From positions 248,001-312,000 of the forward strand of contig NZ_FZOY01000002.1 in NCBI RefSeq assembly GCF_900188335.1: DNA of 64,000 nucleotides, read 5' to 3'. Positions 1 through 10,165 of this stretch are shown here, in pieces. Positions within the stretch are counted from its first letter, which is position 1. Each line of letters opens with the position of its first letter. Both the position numbers and the translations under genes were made by a program. This DNA comes from Tropicimonas sediminicola. Its GTDB lineage: Bacteria; Pseudomonadota; Alphaproteobacteria; Rhodobacterales; Rhodobacteraceae. Under the pieces are notes generated by a model. That model had not been told where the DNA came from. It ran no database searches and saw only the letters and a program-made list of their open reading frames with translations.

Positions 1-393
1 GAGCTGTCGCTCGAAGGCGTTCTCGACTTCAAGGCGCCGGAGGTCGGCAAGCGGATCGCCTACGTGCCGCGCAAGCTGGTCGACATCGCTGCGCTGGTCG
101 CCGAGCGCTACCGCGCCGCGGCGGCCGTCGACCTGATGCTGCGCCGCCTGCCCCGCACGCCGGAGGTCGACTACGTCTCCGTCCGCAGCGTCGGCAAGGG
201 CGACACCGGCAAGCTGGGCATGACGCTGCTGATCGTCACCGACAAGGCGAACCGCGCCTTCTGCGCCGCGGTCGAGGCCGATGGCGCCCGGCTGCTCTCC
301 GAGCCCGACCACGACGTGCTGATCACCGCGACGCGGGCCGAGATCGCCGCCCACGCGGAGAAGTTCGCGGAGGAAGAGTCCGACGAGGACTGA
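1..393 (+). CDS. C-terminal part of an unknown protein (5' end outside window)
   Basis: The reading frame is open from the first base of the window and stops at 391-393, so 130 residues of the C-terminus are visible. A GTG at 64 could be read as a start, but the frame continues upstream with normal coding character, so the gene is probably truncated by the window edge. The segment is soluble, rich in Ala, Glu and Asp, has no membrane helix, and ends in an acidic tail (EEESDED). I recognise no domain. The next gene is on the same strand 68 bp downstream. Confidence 0.6.
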   Translation, partial: ELSLEGVLDFKAPEVGKRIAYVPRKLVDIAALVAERYRAAAAVDLMLRRLPRTPEVDYVSVRSVGKGDTGKLGMTLLIVTDKANRAFCAAVEADGARLLSEPDHDVLITATRAEIAAHAEKFAEEESDED

Positions 394-461
394 CGCCAGG
401 CACTGGAATCCGGGTGGCATCTGTGCCATCCGGGCGACGTTCCGCGCTTCCGAAGGTCCCG

Positions 462-650
462 ATGCCCGACACGCTCACCCTCACGCCGCTGACGGCGACG
501 CTGCTCCTGCTGGTCATGGTCTTTGCCGGAAGGGCATTTCGCCAGAACTGGAAAGCCCAGGGTCCGCGGTGGGTGGCCAAGGCGTGGCTCTACGGCGTGC
601 CGGCGCTGATCGCCTTCGCCGCCCTGGCCTTCATCCCGCTGGAAATGTGA
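462..650 (+). CDS. Small two-helix membrane protein, unknown function
   Basis: The product is 62 residues with two hydrophobic segments, about residues 8-23 and 43-58, separated by a short basic/aromatic loop (RQNWKAQGPRW). An ATG at 462 is preferred over a GTG at 414 because the extra 16 residues would be polar and unstructured. The stop lies 3 bp before the stop codon of nqrM on the other strand, so the two genes are tightly convergent. The family is not recognised. Small inner-membrane proteins of this kind are common in the group, and nothing ties this one to NQR beyond its position. Confidence 0.5.
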   Translation: MPDTLTLTPLTATLLLLVMVFAGRAFRQNWKAQGPRWVAKAWLYGVPALIAFAALAFIPLEM

Positions 651-653
651 TCG

Positions 654-884
654 TCACATCTCTTCGACGATCTTCTGCGCCCGCTTGCACTGAAGCTTGT
701 CGCGCAGCGGGCTGTCGGGGTCGATGTCCTTCTGGCAGACCACGCATTTGTCGGCGCCCGAGATCGCGTTGAGCCCGCCGCAGCTTCCCTTGATGCGCAT
801 CCGGGGCCCCACCAGCATGACGCCGATGGACATGCCGCCGATGACGAGGGCGAGCAGGACGAAGGCGAGCGCGAAAGTGGCCAT
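654..884 (-). CDS. nqrM: Na+-NQR maturation protein NqrM
   Basis: The 76-residue protein has an N-terminal membrane helix (about residues 5-27) followed by a cysteine-rich tail: a Cys at SCGG, a CVVC pair and a further Cys near the end (QCKRA). This layout is characteristic of NqrM (DUF539), which is needed to deliver iron for the Cys-ligated Fe site between NqrD and NqrE. It lies 33 bp downstream of apbE on the same strand, and both diverge from nqrABCDEF, so the accessory genes form their own unit. The conclusion rests on family resemblance and context and is well supported. Confidence 0.9.
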   Translation of the reverse strand: MATFALAFVLLALVIGGMSIGVMLVGPRMRIKGSCGGLNAISGADKCVVCQKDIDPDSPLRDKLQCKRAQKIVEEM

Positions 885-917
885 GGTCAGGGATCCTTGT
901 GTCGGGCTGCGTCGAAC

Positions 918-1943
918 TTATTCGCCTGCGCGCAGCTTTTCAAACGCCGGGCTGGCCTGTTTCACGTATTCCTGATCGGCGCCGGCCTCGGCGCGCGAGA
1001 TGAAGAACACCGCGAGATCGTTGGCCTCGGCCACCGCCATGCCCTCTTCCTCGCCCAGCACCATCATCGCCGTCGCGAGCGCATCGGCCATCATGCCGCT
1101 CTCCGCCAGCACCGTGACCGAGGTGGCGCGGTGGGTGACGGGCCGGCCCGTGGTCGGGTCGATCAGGTGGGAATAGCGCACGCCGTCCTGCTCGAAGAAG
1201 TTGCGGTAATCGCCGCTCGTCGCCATGCCGAGATCGGAGACCGGCAGCACCATCTCGACCGCGTTGGAGGAAGCGTCGGGCGTCTCGATGCCGATCTTCC
1301 AGGGCTCGCCCTTGTCGTTGACGCCCGCGGCCACCAGGTCGCCGCCGATTTCCACCAGGTAGTTTTCCACCCCGAAGCCGCGCAGGGCCTCCGCCACCGC
1401 GTCGTTGCCGTAGCCCTTGGCGATGGCCGACAGGTTCACCGAAACCGCCGGGTCCGACTTGGCAAGCGTGCCCTCGTCCAGCGTCAGGAACCGCGCCTGC
1501 CCGACATGCTCCAGCGCCGCGGCGATCTCCGCGTCGGAGGGAATCGGGTCGCCCGGTTTCTTGGCGCCGAAGCCCCAGAGCTCGATCAGCGGGAACAGCG
1601 TCACGTCGAACTTGCCGTTCGACATGGCGTGTATGTCGTTGGCGGCGGCCATCACATGGGCGAACTCGGCCGAAATCTCCACCGGGGCGGTCCCGGTATC
1701 GGCGTTGAACAGTGAGACCTCCGAATTCGGGTCCCAGTTCGACATCGAGGCGTTGACCGCCTCCAGCGTCTCCTCGACGGCGACGGCGAGCTGGGTTTCG
1801 GTCACGTCCTCGGGCACGTCCACGGCGACGACATGATAGGTCGTGCCCATGGTTTCGCCTTCCAGGCGGTAGGTTTCCCCTGTCTCCTCGTCGAAACACC
1901 CCGTCAGCAACAGGCCCAGGGGAAGCACGTAGAGAAGCCGCAT
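918..1943 (-). CDS. apbE: FAD:protein FMN transferase ApbE (lipoprotein)
   Basis: The 341-residue protein starts with a signal sequence and lipobox (LLLTGC), so it should be a periplasmic lipoprotein anchored in a membrane. The ApbE fold is recognisable from GETMGTTYHV near the N-terminus, NLSAIAKGYGND, the EIGGDL motif, and the SGDYRNFF and YSHLIDPTTGRPV motifs. ApbE transfers FMN from FAD to a Thr in target proteins; here the targets are NqrB and NqrC encoded alongside. An upstream in-frame start at 2000 would put the signal peptide inside the protein, so the ATG at 1943 is chosen. It is divergent from nqrA across about 280 bp and probably cotranscribed with nqrM. Confidence 0.95.
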   Translation of the reverse strand: MRLLYVLPLGLLLTGCFDEETGETYRLEGETMGTTYHVVAVDVPEDVTETQLAVAVEETLEAVNASMSNWDPNSEVSLFNADTGTAPVEISAEFAHVMAAANDIHAMSNGKFDVTLFPLIELWGFGAKKPGDPIPSDAEIAAALEHVGQARFLTLDEGTLAKSDPAVSVNLSAIAKGYGNDAVAEALRGFGVENYLVEIGGDLVAAGVNDKGEPWKIGIETPDASSNAVEMVLPVSDLGMATSGDYRNFFEQDGVRYSHLIDPTTGRPVTHRATSVTVLAESGMMADALATAMMVLGEEEGMAVAEANDLAVFFISRAEAGADQEYVKQASPAFEKLRAGE

Positions 1944-2220
1944 GGCGATAGTCCCGCATCTGTTCAATTCATGTCGCCGGGGGTCTGGCACCTTTTCCAC
2001 CGGTCTGTCAACGCGACCGCCGCGCCCATGACTGCGGCAGATGCCCCGGTTGAGGCAATTGGCCCACGTGCAGCTTGTTGCACCGCAGCGTGAGCGCCGC
2101 TAAGAGGGTCGGAACTCATCCGCATGCCCATGCATGGCGTGACGCCAGACCCTGGCGCAGGTAATGTCGGACGCGGATCGGGAGTATGATCGTACCGAAA
2201 TGGACAGCGCAGCGGAACAC

Positions 2221-3570
2221 ATGGCCGAATTCACCTTCAAGAAGGGCCTGGACCTGCCGATCAGCGGGGAACCAGACCAGCAGATACACGACGGGCCGGA
2301 GATCGCTTCCGTCGCCGTGATCGGCGCCGACACGCTCGGGCTCAAGCCCGGGATGATCGTCGCCGAGGGCGACAGCGTGCGCCGCGGCGACCCGCTCTAC
2401 CGGCACAAGGACACTCCCGACGTGGTCTTCACCGCGCCGGCGACGGGGCGCGTGCGGGCGATCAACCGCGGCGCTCGCCGGGTCCTGCAGAGCGTCGTGA
2501 TCGACGTAGACGACATCTTTGACCAGGGTGTCGATTTCGGCGCCCTGCCGGCCGACGCGGAGCCGCAGGCAATCGTCGACAAGCTCTGCCGTTCGGGCCT
2601 CTGGACCTCGTTCCGCACCCGCCCCTATTCGCACATCCCCGATCCCGCGACCCGGCCCGCCGCGATCTACGTGACCGCGATGGACACCGAGCCGCTCGCC
2701 TCCGATCCGGCGGTCGTGATCGCGGAATCGCCGGACGCCTTCAGCGCCGGCCTTGCGGCCATCGCGCAGCTCTCCGAGGGCAAGACCTGGCTCTGCCACG
2801 CGCCGGGGGCCGCGATTCCCGGCGGCGACGTGCCCGGTGTCGAGGTCGCGACCTTCGCCGGCCCGCATCCCGCCGGGCTTGCCGGCACCCACATGCACTA
2901 CCTCGACACGCCGTCGTCCAGCCGCACGGTCTGGACCATCGGCTGGCAGGACGTGATCGCCGTCGGCCGGCTGATGCAGACCGGCTTTCTCGATTGCGCG
3001 CGCGTCATCGCTCTAGCCGGCCCCCGCGCCGCCAATCCGCGGCTGGTGCGCACCAACGTCGGCGCCAACCTCTCCGACCTGACCGCCGGCGAAGTGACCG
3101 GCGACGGGCCGGTGCGTGTCATCTCCGGCTCGGTCCTGACGGGCCGGATGTCGGACGGTGGCCCGTTCGACTTCCTCGGCCGCTACGCCCGCGGCGTGAC
3201 GCTGATCACCGAGGACAAGAAGCAGACCTTCATGGGCTGGATCGCCCCGCGTCGGGACCAGTTCGCCTTCCTGCCGGTGCTGGCCTCGGCCTTCAACCGG
3301 GCCGGGAAGTTCGACATGGGCTCGAACCTTCACGGCGGCCGCCGCGCCATGGTGCCGATCGGCATCTTCGAGGAGCTGATGCCGCAGGATTTCCTGCCAA
3401 CGCAGCTCCTGCGGTCGCTTCTGGTGATGGACACCGACACCGCGCAGGCGCTCGGTGCGCTGGAGCTCGACGAGGAAGACCTCGCGCTCTGCACCTTCGC
3501 CTGTCCGGCCAAGTACGAATACGGGATGGCGCTTCGCGACAGCCTGACCAAGATCGAGAAGGAGGGCTGA
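2221..3570 (+). CDS. nqrA: Na+-translocating NADH:quinone reductase subunit A
   Basis: This is the first gene of the nqrABCDEF operon. The product has 449 residues and begins MAEFTFKKGLDLPI, matching the conserved NqrA N-terminus (F-x-KKGLDLPI); INRGARRVLQSVVI is another family signature. NqrA is the cytoplasmic subunit that contributes to quinone binding. In-frame starts at 2164 and 2200 would add 19 or 7 residues not expected for the family; no strong ribosome binding site decides the matter. nqrB follows after 3 bp. Of all the calls here, only the exact start is uncertain. Confidence 0.95.
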   Translation: MAEFTFKKGLDLPISGEPDQQIHDGPEIASVAVIGADTLGLKPGMIVAEGDSVRRGDPLYRHKDTPDVVFTAPATGRVRAINRGARRVLQSVVIDVDDIFDQGVDFGALPADAEPQAIVDKLCRSGLWTSFRTRPYSHIPDPATRPAAIYVTAMDTEPLASDPAVVIAESPDAFSAGLAAIAQLSEGKTWLCHAPGAAIPGGDVPGVEVATFAGPHPAGLAGTHMHYLDTPSSSRTVWTIGWQDVIAVGRLMQTGFLDCARVIALAGPRAANPRLVRTNVGANLSDLTAGEVTGDGPVRVISGSVLTGRMSDGGPFDFLGRYARGVTLITEDKKQTFMGWIAPRRDQFAFLPVLASAFNRAGKFDMGSNLHGGRRAMVPIGIFEELMPQDFLPTQLLRSLLVMDTDTAQALGALELDEEDLALCTFACPAKYEYGMALRDSLTKIEKEG

Positions 3571-3573
3571 GCG

Positions 3574-4785
3574 ATGAAGTTCGTTCGTGGGGTCTTCGAC
3601 AAGATCGAACCGCATTTCGAGAAGGGAGGGCAGTACGAGAAGTACTTCCCGCTCTACGAGGCGGTCGAGAGTTTCTTCTATTCGCCCAAGACGGTCTCCA
3701 CCGTCGCGCCGCATGCCCGGACCTATTCGGACATGAAGCGCATCATGATCTACGTCTTCCTGGCGACCATGCCCTGCCTGTTCTTCGGCATGTGGAACAC
3801 CGGTCACCAGGCCAACGTGGCACTCGCCGCGATCGGCGAGGAGGCGATGACCGGCTGGCGCATCGGGCTCATGCAGGCGATCGGTTTCGGGCTGAACCCC
3901 GACAACATCCTCTCCAGCATGTTCCACGGCTTCCTGTATTTCCTGCCGATCTACGTCGTCACGATGGTCGTCGGCCTGTTCTGGGAAATCCTTTTCGCCG
4001 TGATCCGCGGCCATGAGGTCAACGAGGGCTTCTTCGTCACCTCGATCCTCTACGTGCTGATCCTGCCCGCCTCCGCGCCGCTCTGGCAGGTCGCGCTCGG
4101 CATCTCCTTCGGTGTCGTGATCGGCAAGGAAGTCTTTGGCGGCACGGGGAAAAACTTCCTCAACCCCGCGCTCGTGGCCCGCGCCTTCCTCTACTTCGCC
4201 TACCCCGCGCAGATGTCGGGCGACGCGATCTGGACCCCGGTCGACGGATTCTCCGGCGCCACCGCGCTCGGCATCACCGCCGCCGAGGGCGTTCCGGGCC
4301 TCGCCAACTACGACATCACCTTCTGGAGCGCCTTCTGGGGCACCATCCAGGGCTGCCTGGGGGAAACCTCCTTCGTGATGTGCATGATCGGCCTCGCCTT
4401 CCTGCTGGTCACCAAGATCGCCAACTGGCGCCTGGTTGTGGGCTGCACCGCCGGCACCATCGGCTTCAGCCTGCTGCTGAACCTGATCGGATCGGACACC
4501 AACCCGATGTTCGGCATGCCCTTCTGGTGGCACATGGTGCTGGGCGGCTGGGCCTTCGGCCTCGCCTTCATGGTCACCGAGCCGGTGACCGCCTCGCACA
4601 CCAACGTGGGCCGCTTCTGGTACGGCGTGCTGATCGGCTTCATGGTCGTCATGATCCGCGTCATCAACCCGGCCTTCCCGGAAGGCATGATGCTGGCCAT
4701 CCTGTTCGCAAACATCTTCGCCCCGCTGATCGACTGGTTCGTCGTGCGGGCCAACATCACGCGGAGGGCAAAGCGCAATGCCTGA
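3574..4785 (+). CDS. nqrB: Na+-NQR subunit B (FMN and riboflavin-binding membrane subunit)
   Basis: The 403-residue integral membrane protein has about ten hydrophobic segments. The covalent FMN site is visible as SGAT with Thr230, the residue flavinylated by ApbE in this family. NqrB carries FMN and riboflavin and, with NqrD/E, forms the sodium-translocating membrane core. It starts 3 bp after nqrA and its last 8 bases overlap nqrC, which indicates translational coupling. Its length matches characterised NqrB proteins. Confidence 0.97.
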   Translation: MKFVRGVFDKIEPHFEKGGQYEKYFPLYEAVESFFYSPKTVSTVAPHARTYSDMKRIMIYVFLATMPCLFFGMWNTGHQANVALAAIGEEAMTGWRIGLMQAIGFGLNPDNILSSMFHGFLYFLPIYVVTMVVGLFWEILFAVIRGHEVNEGFFVTSILYVLILPASAPLWQVALGISFGVVIGKEVFGGTGKNFLNPALVARAFLYFAYPAQMSGDAIWTPVDGFSGATALGITAAEGVPGLANYDITFWSAFWGTIQGCLGETSFVMCMIGLAFLLVTKIANWRLVVGCTAGTIGFSLLLNLIGSDTNPMFGMPFWWHMVLGGWAFGLAFMVTEPVTASHTNVGRFWYGVLIGFMVVMIRVINPAFPEGMMLAILFANIFAPLIDWFVVRANITRRAKRNA

Positions 4786-5587
4786 GCAAGACGAGAACCA
4801 GGGCTTCCTCGCCCGCTGGAAGGCGCTCCCCGTGGACTCGGTGCCCAAGACGATCTTCGTCGCCGCGGCGCTCTGCCTGTTCTGCTCCATGGTCGTGGCC
4901 TTCGCCGCAGTGAACCTGCGCCCGCTGCAGGAAGCCAACAAACTCAACGACAAGCGGATCAACATTCTGCAGGTCGCCGGCCTCTACGACGCCGGCGAAG
5001 ACATCGAGGAGGCCTTCGCGGCCTTCGAACCGCGCGTCGTCGACCTGCGGTCCGGCACCTTCACCGACGAGTTCGACGCAACCCAGTTCGACGACCGCGC
5101 TGCGGCATCGGATCCGGAGCTGTCGCGTGCGCTGGACGAGGACCCCGCGGGCATCGGCCGGCAGACCAACTTCGCCACGGTCTACCTGCTTAACGACGAG
5201 GCCGGTAACCTCGACAAGATCATCCTGCCGATCCACGGCTACGGCCTGTGGTCCACGCTCTACGGCTTCATCGCGCTGGAAGACGACGGCAACCAGATCT
5301 ACGGCCTGCAGTTCTACGACCATGCCGAAACCCCCGGCCTTGGCGCCGAGGTCGACAACCCGGCCTGGAAGGCGCAATGGCGCGCCAAGGAACTGCGTGA
5401 CGACAGCGGGGCGCTGAAGATCACCGTGTCCAAGGGCCTGCCCTCGCCTGACATGGAGAACCACCAGGTCGACGCGCTGGCCGGCGCCACGCTGACTTCC
5501 GTCGGCGTCGACAACCTCGTTCGCTTCTGGATGGGCGAAAACGGCTTCGCCCCCTTCCTCGAAAACCTCAAGGCGGGAGACGTGTGA
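4778..5587 (+). CDS. nqrC: Na+-NQR subunit C (covalent FMN)
   Basis: The 269-residue protein has one N-terminal membrane helix (about residues 24-45) and a large periplasmic domain. The FMN attachment motif near the C-terminus reads AGATLTS, with Thr238 the expected acceptor for ApbE-transferred FMN. The [17 protein letters not shown] segment is typical of the NqrC/RnfG FMN-binding domain. The gene overlaps nqrB by 8 bp, and its stop overlaps the nqrD start as TGATG. Confidence 0.96.
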   Translation: MPEQDENQGFLARWKALPVDSVPKTIFVAAALCLFCSMVVAFAAVNLRPLQEANKLNDKRINILQVAGLYDAGEDIEEAFAAFEPRVVDLRSGTFTDEFDATQFDDRAAASDPELSRALDEDPAGIGRQTNFATVYLLNDEAGNLDKIILPIHGYGLWSTLYGFIALEDDGNQIYGLQFYDHAETPGLGAEVDNPAWKAQWRAKELRDDSGALKITVSKGLPSPDMENHQVDALAGATLTSVGVDNLVRFWMGENGFAPFLENLKAGDV

Positions 5588-6239
5588 TGGCGCAGACCCG
5601 ACGCACCTACCTGGTCGACCCGCTGGTCGACAACAACCCGATCACGCTGCAGGTGCTGGGCATCTGCTCGGCCCTCGCGGTGACATCCTCTCTCAAGGTC
5701 TCCTTCGTCATGGCGCTCGCCGTGATCTTCGTGACGGCCTTCTCCTCGATGTTCATCTCGATGCTGCGGAACCACATCCCCGGCTCGATCCGGATCATCG
5801 TGCAGATGGTGATCATCGCCAGCCTCGTGATCCTGGTGGACCAGATCCTCAAGGCCTATCTCTACGAGATCTCCAAGACCCTCTCGGTCTTCGTGGGCCT
5901 GATCATCACCAACTGCATCGTGATGGGCCGCGCCGAAGCCTTCGCCATGAAAAACCCGCCGATCGACAGCTTCATCGACGGTGTCGGCAACGGGCTCGGC
6001 TACGGCCTGATCCTGATGCTGGTGGGTTTTGTCCGCGAGCTCTTCGGCGCCGGCACGCTCTTCGGCATCACCGTCCTGCCGACCGTCAACAACGGCGGCT
6101 GGTACGTTCCGAACGGCATGCTGCTGCTGCCGCCCTCGGCCTTCTTCATCATCGGCCTCATCATCTGGGCCTTCCGCACCTGGAAGCCCGAGCAGGTCGA
6201 AGACCGTGAATTCAAGATCCAGACCGTGGAGGCGCACTG

Positions 6240-6240
<1 letters not shown>
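5587..6240 (+). CDS. nqrD: Na+-NQR subunit D
   Basis: The 217-residue protein has six hydrophobic segments and belongs to the NqrD/RnfE family. It contains the conserved [17 protein letters not shown] segment; its Cys is one of the ligands of the iron site shared with NqrE. The ATG at 5587 overlaps the nqrC stop. A GTG immediately upstream would add one Met-equivalent and is less likely. Confidence 0.96.
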
Positions 6241-6848
<608 letters not shown>

Positions 6849-6861
6849 CGGGAGGCGCAAG

Positions 6862-8082
6862 ATGACCACTTTCATCCTGGGCGTTGCCCTCTTCACCCTG
6901 ATCGTGCTGGCGCTGGTCACCGTGATCATGCTCGCCCGCTCGCGTCTGGTCTCCAGCGGCAACGTGGCGATCACGATCAACGGCGAAAAGACGATCCACG
7001 TGCCCGCCGGCGGCAAGCTGCTGCAGACGCTGGCCGAGCAGAAGCTCTTCGTCCCCTCCGCCTGCGGCGGCGGCGGCACCTGTGCCCAGTGCCGGGTGCG
7101 CGTCCACTCCGGCGGCGGCTCCATCCTGCCCACCGAAGAGACCCACATCACCAAGCGCGAGGCCGCCTGCGGCGACCGCCTCTCGTGCCAGGTGGCGGTC
7201 AAACAGGACATGGACATCGAGGTCCCCGAAGAGGTCTTCGGCGTCAAGAAGTGGGAGTGCACCGTGCGCTCCAACGAGAACGTCGCGACCTTCATCAAGG
7301 CGCTCGTGCTCGAGCTGCCCGAGGGTGAGAACGTCAACTTCCGCGCCGGCGGCTATATCCAGATCGAGGCCCCGGCCCACGAGCTGAAGTACACCGACTT
7401 CGACGTCGAGGAGGAATACCGGGAGGACTGGGACCGCTTCAACCTCTGGCAGTACGAATCCAAGGTCGACGAGCCGGTGGAGCGCGCCTACTCCATGGCC
7501 AACTACCCCGAGGAAAAGGGCATCATCATGCTCAACGTCCGCGTGGCCTCGCCGCCGCCGGGCAGCCAGGGGATCCCGCCGGGCAAGATGTCGAGCTACA
7601 TCTTCAACCTCAAGCCGGGCGACAAGGTCACCATCTCCGGCCCGTTCGGCGAGTTCTTCGCCCGCGACACCAAGAAGGAGATGGTCTTCATCGGCGGCGG
7701 CGCCGGCATGGCGCCGATGCGCAGCCACATCTTCGACCAGCTCAAGCGGCTCAAGACCGACCGCAAGATCACCTTCTGGTACGGCGCGCGGTCCAAGCGG
7801 GAGATGTTCTTCGTCGAGGATTTCGACCAGCTCGCGGCCGAGAACCCGAACTTCACCTGGCACGTCGCGCTGTCCGACGCCCTGCCCGAAGACAACTGGG
7901 GCGGCTACACCGGCTTCATCCACAACGTGCTCTTCGAGGAATACCTCAAGAACCACCCGGCGCCGGAGGATTGCGAATACTACATGTGCGGTCCCCCGAT
8001 CATGAACCAGTCGGTGATCAACATGCTGCTGGACCTGGGCGTGGACCGCGAGGACATCATGCTCGACGATTTCGGCGGCTGA
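6862..8082 (+). CDS. nqrF: Na+-NQR subunit F (NADH-oxidising, 2Fe-2S and FAD)
   Basis: The 406-residue electron-entry subunit has an N-terminal membrane anchor (about residues 3-24), then a plant-type 2Fe-2S domain with ligands Cys68, Cys74, Cys77 and Cys109. The flavin domain follows with RAYSMANY (FAD binding), then the NADH-binding module with [11 protein letters not shown] and the YMCGPP motif near the C-terminus. It passes electrons from NADH through FAD and 2Fe-2S into the membrane subunits. The operon ends here, with a terminator 24 bp downstream. Confidence 0.97.
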   Translation: MTTFILGVALFTLIVLALVTVIMLARSRLVSSGNVAITINGEKTIHVPAGGKLLQTLAEQKLFVPSACGGGGTCAQCRVRVHSGGGSILPTEETHITKREAACGDRLSCQVAVKQDMDIEVPEEVFGVKKWECTVRSNENVATFIKALVLELPEGENVNFRAGGYIQIEAPAHELKYTDFDVEEEYREDWDRFNLWQYESKVDEPVERAYSMANYPEEKGIIMLNVRVASPPPGSQGIPPGKMSSYIFNLKPGDKVTISGPFGEFFARDTKKEMVFIGGGAGMAPMRSHIFDQLKRLKTDRKITFWYGARSKREMFFVEDFDQLAAENPNFTWHVALSDALPEDNWGGYTGFIHNVLFEEYLKNHPAPEDCEYYMCGPPIMNQSVINMLLDLGVDREDIMLDDFGG

Positions 8083-8105
8083 GCCGACCTGCATCGCACC
8101 ATCGC

Positions 8106-8133
8106 GGGCCGGGGCATTCCCCGGCCCGTTTTC
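8106..8133 (+). terminator. Rho-independent terminator of nqr operon
   Basis: A perfect 9-bp GC stem (GGGCCGGGG with CCCCGGCCC, positions 8106-8114 and 8119-8127) has a CATT loop and is followed by GTTTTC. It sits just after nqrF and suits termination of nqrABCDEF. Confidence 0.85.
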
Positions 8134-8302
8134 GTTTGCCCCCGCGCCGTCCGGCGCCAGCCTAGACAGCGCGACATGGCGGACCCGCGAAAAATCTTCT
8201 GTGGGATGGGCCGGAACTGGGTCTAAGATACCTCGGAGGGAGCAGAGCGCCCTTCCCCGTCCCGCTCAAGATCGGACGCTGAAACGAAAAAGTGAGAAAG
8301 CG

Positions 8303-8824
8303 ATGGTATCCAAGAAAAACGCCCCCCACTTCGGCCACGAGAACCCTCACACGCACAGCCAGTCGGTCGAGGCGGCGGTGACAGGCCCGTCCAAGGCGAC
8401 CGCAGAGACCATCCTGGCCTCCAAGGGGCATGACGTCATTGCCGTCCGTCCCACCGATTCCATCCATCGCGTCACCGAGGTGATGAAGGAACACGGGATC
8501 GGCTCGGTGGTGGTGAAGGATCAGAACGGCCACATGGTCGGCATCCTGACGGAACGCGACATCGTTCGCGGGTTCGCGGACGAGCCGGACAACACCTTCG
8601 ACGAGACCGCAGGCGACCTGATGACAACCAAGGTCGTCACGGCCTCGCCCGACACGCCGCTGCTGGAGCTGCTGCACCGCATGACCGAGGGCCGCTTCCG
8701 TCACATCCCGGTGCTCGATGGCGATCATATCGCCGGGATGATCTCCATCGGCGACGTCGTGAAATTCCGCCTGCGCGAGCTCGAATACGAGACCTTGAAG
8801 CTCAAGCAGATGATCGTCGGCTGA
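8303..8824 (+). CDS. Tandem CBS-domain protein
   Basis: The 173-residue protein has a polar His-rich N-terminus (HFGHENPHTHS) and then two CBS motifs, about residues 50-105 and 112-168. The first contains GIGSVVVKDQNGHMVGILTERDI and the second GRFRHIPVLDGDHIAGMISIGDVV. Such stand-alone CBS pairs bind adenine nucleotides and act as energy or redox sensors, but no partner domain is present to fix the role. The ATG at 8303 follows GTGAGAAAG; a longer frame from 8201 would add a low-complexity leader. It is monocistronic between two terminator-like hairpins. Confidence 0.85.
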   Translation: MVSKKNAPHFGHENPHTHSQSVEAAVTGPSKATAETILASKGHDVIAVRPTDSIHRVTEVMKEHGIGSVVVKDQNGHMVGILTERDIVRGFADEPDNTFDETAGDLMTTKVVTASPDTPLLELLHRMTEGRFRHIPVLDGDHIAGMISIGDVVKFRLRELEYETLKLKQMIVG

Positions 8825-8896
8825 TCCCAATCCCGCCGCCGGCCTGTCTTGCGTCGCGCTCGACATCGAAGGCATGACACTTGGCACGCGGGGACC

Positions 8897-8953
8897 ATGG
8901 GTATTTGGACCAGGAAGAGTAGGAGGACACGTCTTCTTGGCTCAAATACCCAT
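8897..8953. repeat. REP-like palindromic intergenic repeat (copy 1, two inverted half-units)
   Basis: ATGGGTATTTG at 8897-8907 is repeated inverted as CAAATACCCAT at 8943-8953. The inner arms are also nearly complementary (CCAGGAAGA against TCTTCTTGG). The half-unit, a GGGTATTT core followed by a CCAAGAAGA-like block, recurs in reverse at 57017-57050 and, more diverged, at 43297-43330. It lies 3' to two convergent genes, the usual position for REP elements. Confidence 0.6.
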
Positions 8954-8973
8954 TTCCGACATATCACTGGCAA

Positions 8974-9009
8974 ACCGACAGGCGGTCACATTGCTGGCCG
9001 CCTGTCGGT
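8974..9009. terminator. Strong hairpin between convergent genes
   Basis: ACCGACAGGCGG (8974-8985) is perfectly complementary to CCGCCTGTCGGT (8998-9009), with a 12-nt loop. It lies between the CBS gene and the convergent dehydrogenase and could terminate transcription in either direction, though T-runs are weak on both sides. Confidence 0.5.
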
Positions 9010-9027
9010 GCGCCTGAACCACCGGGC

Positions 9028-10074
9028 CTAGGCCAGGTCTTCAAGCCGCAGCGCGCGCTTCTGGCGCGAGGATTCGACCACCGCGTCGATCAGCCGATGG
9101 ACGTCGAGCGCCTCGCGGCCGGTGACCTTGGGCGGACGCCCCGCGGCGAGCGCCTCGGCGAAATCCTCGATGACGGCCTGGTGCCACCCGTGGGTAAAGG
9201 CCATCGGGTTGGCGCCGCCACCCGAGCCGCCGTTGGTGCCCGTGTCGATGACCTCCTGCCGGCCGTCCTGCCAATCGAGCACGATCTGCCGCGAGGTGAG
9301 GCGCAGGCTGCCGTCCCGGCCATGCAGGACGATGGATTCCGCCCCGCCCGGGTAGCTCGCGGTGGACGCCACCAGCGATCCCACGGCCCCGGAGGCGAAC
9401 TCGAGCCCCGCGGTGACAAAATCCTCCGCTTCCATCTTGTGCATCCCGGTGGTGCGGGTCATCGCCTGCACCGTCGTCACCGGGCCGGTGAGCGACAGCA
9501 TCAGGTTCATCGTATGGATGCCCTGGGTCATCATCACGCCACCGCCATCGCGGGCATAGGTGCCGCGGCCGGGCTCGTCGTAGTAGCTCTGCGGCCGCCA
9601 CCAGGGGATCGTGGTCTCGACCAGCGCGATCGGGCCGAGCACCCCGCTCTCGACGATCTCCGCGGCCTTCTGCGAGCTCTCCCGCATCCGGTGCTGGAAC
9701 ACCACGCCGAGCGGCACGCCCGCCGCCTCGCAGATCTCGACAACCTGCAGCGCGGCGGCGCTGTCGCGTTCCAGCGGCTTCTCGAGCAGGATCGGCTTCC
9801 CGGCCGCCGCGAGCGTCTTCATGATCTCGATCCGCGCGTCCGGCGGCGTGCAGACCAGCACGAAGTCGACGCCGTCGTCAGCGGCCAGCTCCGCCAGGTC
9901 GGCATAGACCTTCGGCGCGGCCCCGAGCGTCTCCGTCACCGAGGCGGCGAAGGCCTCGGCGCGCTCCTGCCGTGCGGAAAGCACCCCGCGGAGGCTCAGG
10001 CGGCCGGACGTGGCGGCGATGGCGTCGGCATGCGTGCGGGCCACCATCCCGACGCCGATCATGGCAATATGCAT
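9028..10074 (-). CDS. Gfo/Idh/MocA family NAD(P)-dependent dehydrogenase
   Basis: The 348-residue protein has an N-terminal Rossmann fold (IAMIGVGMVARTHADAI), the family signature ILLEKPLERD with the conserved Lys of the E-K-P motif, and a C-terminal alpha/beta domain (GVMMTQGIHTMNLML). The family oxidises or reduces sugars, inositols and related hydroxy compounds with NAD(P); the substrate cannot be read from the sequence. It is the last gene of a minus-strand set after a proline-racemase-like gene, 91 bp away. The ATG at 10074 puts the Rossmann motif at the N-terminus; a longer frame to 10362 is not credible. Confidence 0.85.
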   Translation of the reverse strand: MHIAMIGVGMVARTHADAIAATSGRLSLRGVLSARQERAEAFAASVTETLGAAPKVYADLAELAADDGVDFVLVCTPPDARIEIMKTLAAAGKPILLEKPLERDSAAALQVVEICEAAGVPLGVVFQHRMRESSQKAAEIVESGVLGPIALVETTIPWWRPQSYYDEPGRGTYARDGGGVMMTQGIHTMNLMLSLTGPVTTVQAMTRTTGMHKMEAEDFVTAGLEFASGAVGSLVASTASYPGGAESIVLHGRDGSLRLTSRQIVLDWQDGRQEVIDTGTNGGSGGGANPMAFTHGWHQAVIEDFAEALAAGRPPKVTGREALDVHRLIDAVVESSRQKRALRLEDLA

Positions 10075-10165
10075 TTGAAATACTCGCTCTGTTCCTGGGT
10101 TCGGCCCTCGGCCGCGCGAAACCTTGCATGTTCCCCGCGAGTTGACCAGAGCGCGGGCCGCCGTC

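Noticed and set aside
3013-4965. Long antisense open frame across nqrA and nqrB
   Set aside because: It lies opposite two well-supported NQR genes and has a repetitive Glu/His/Arg composition, typical of a GC-rich shadow frame.
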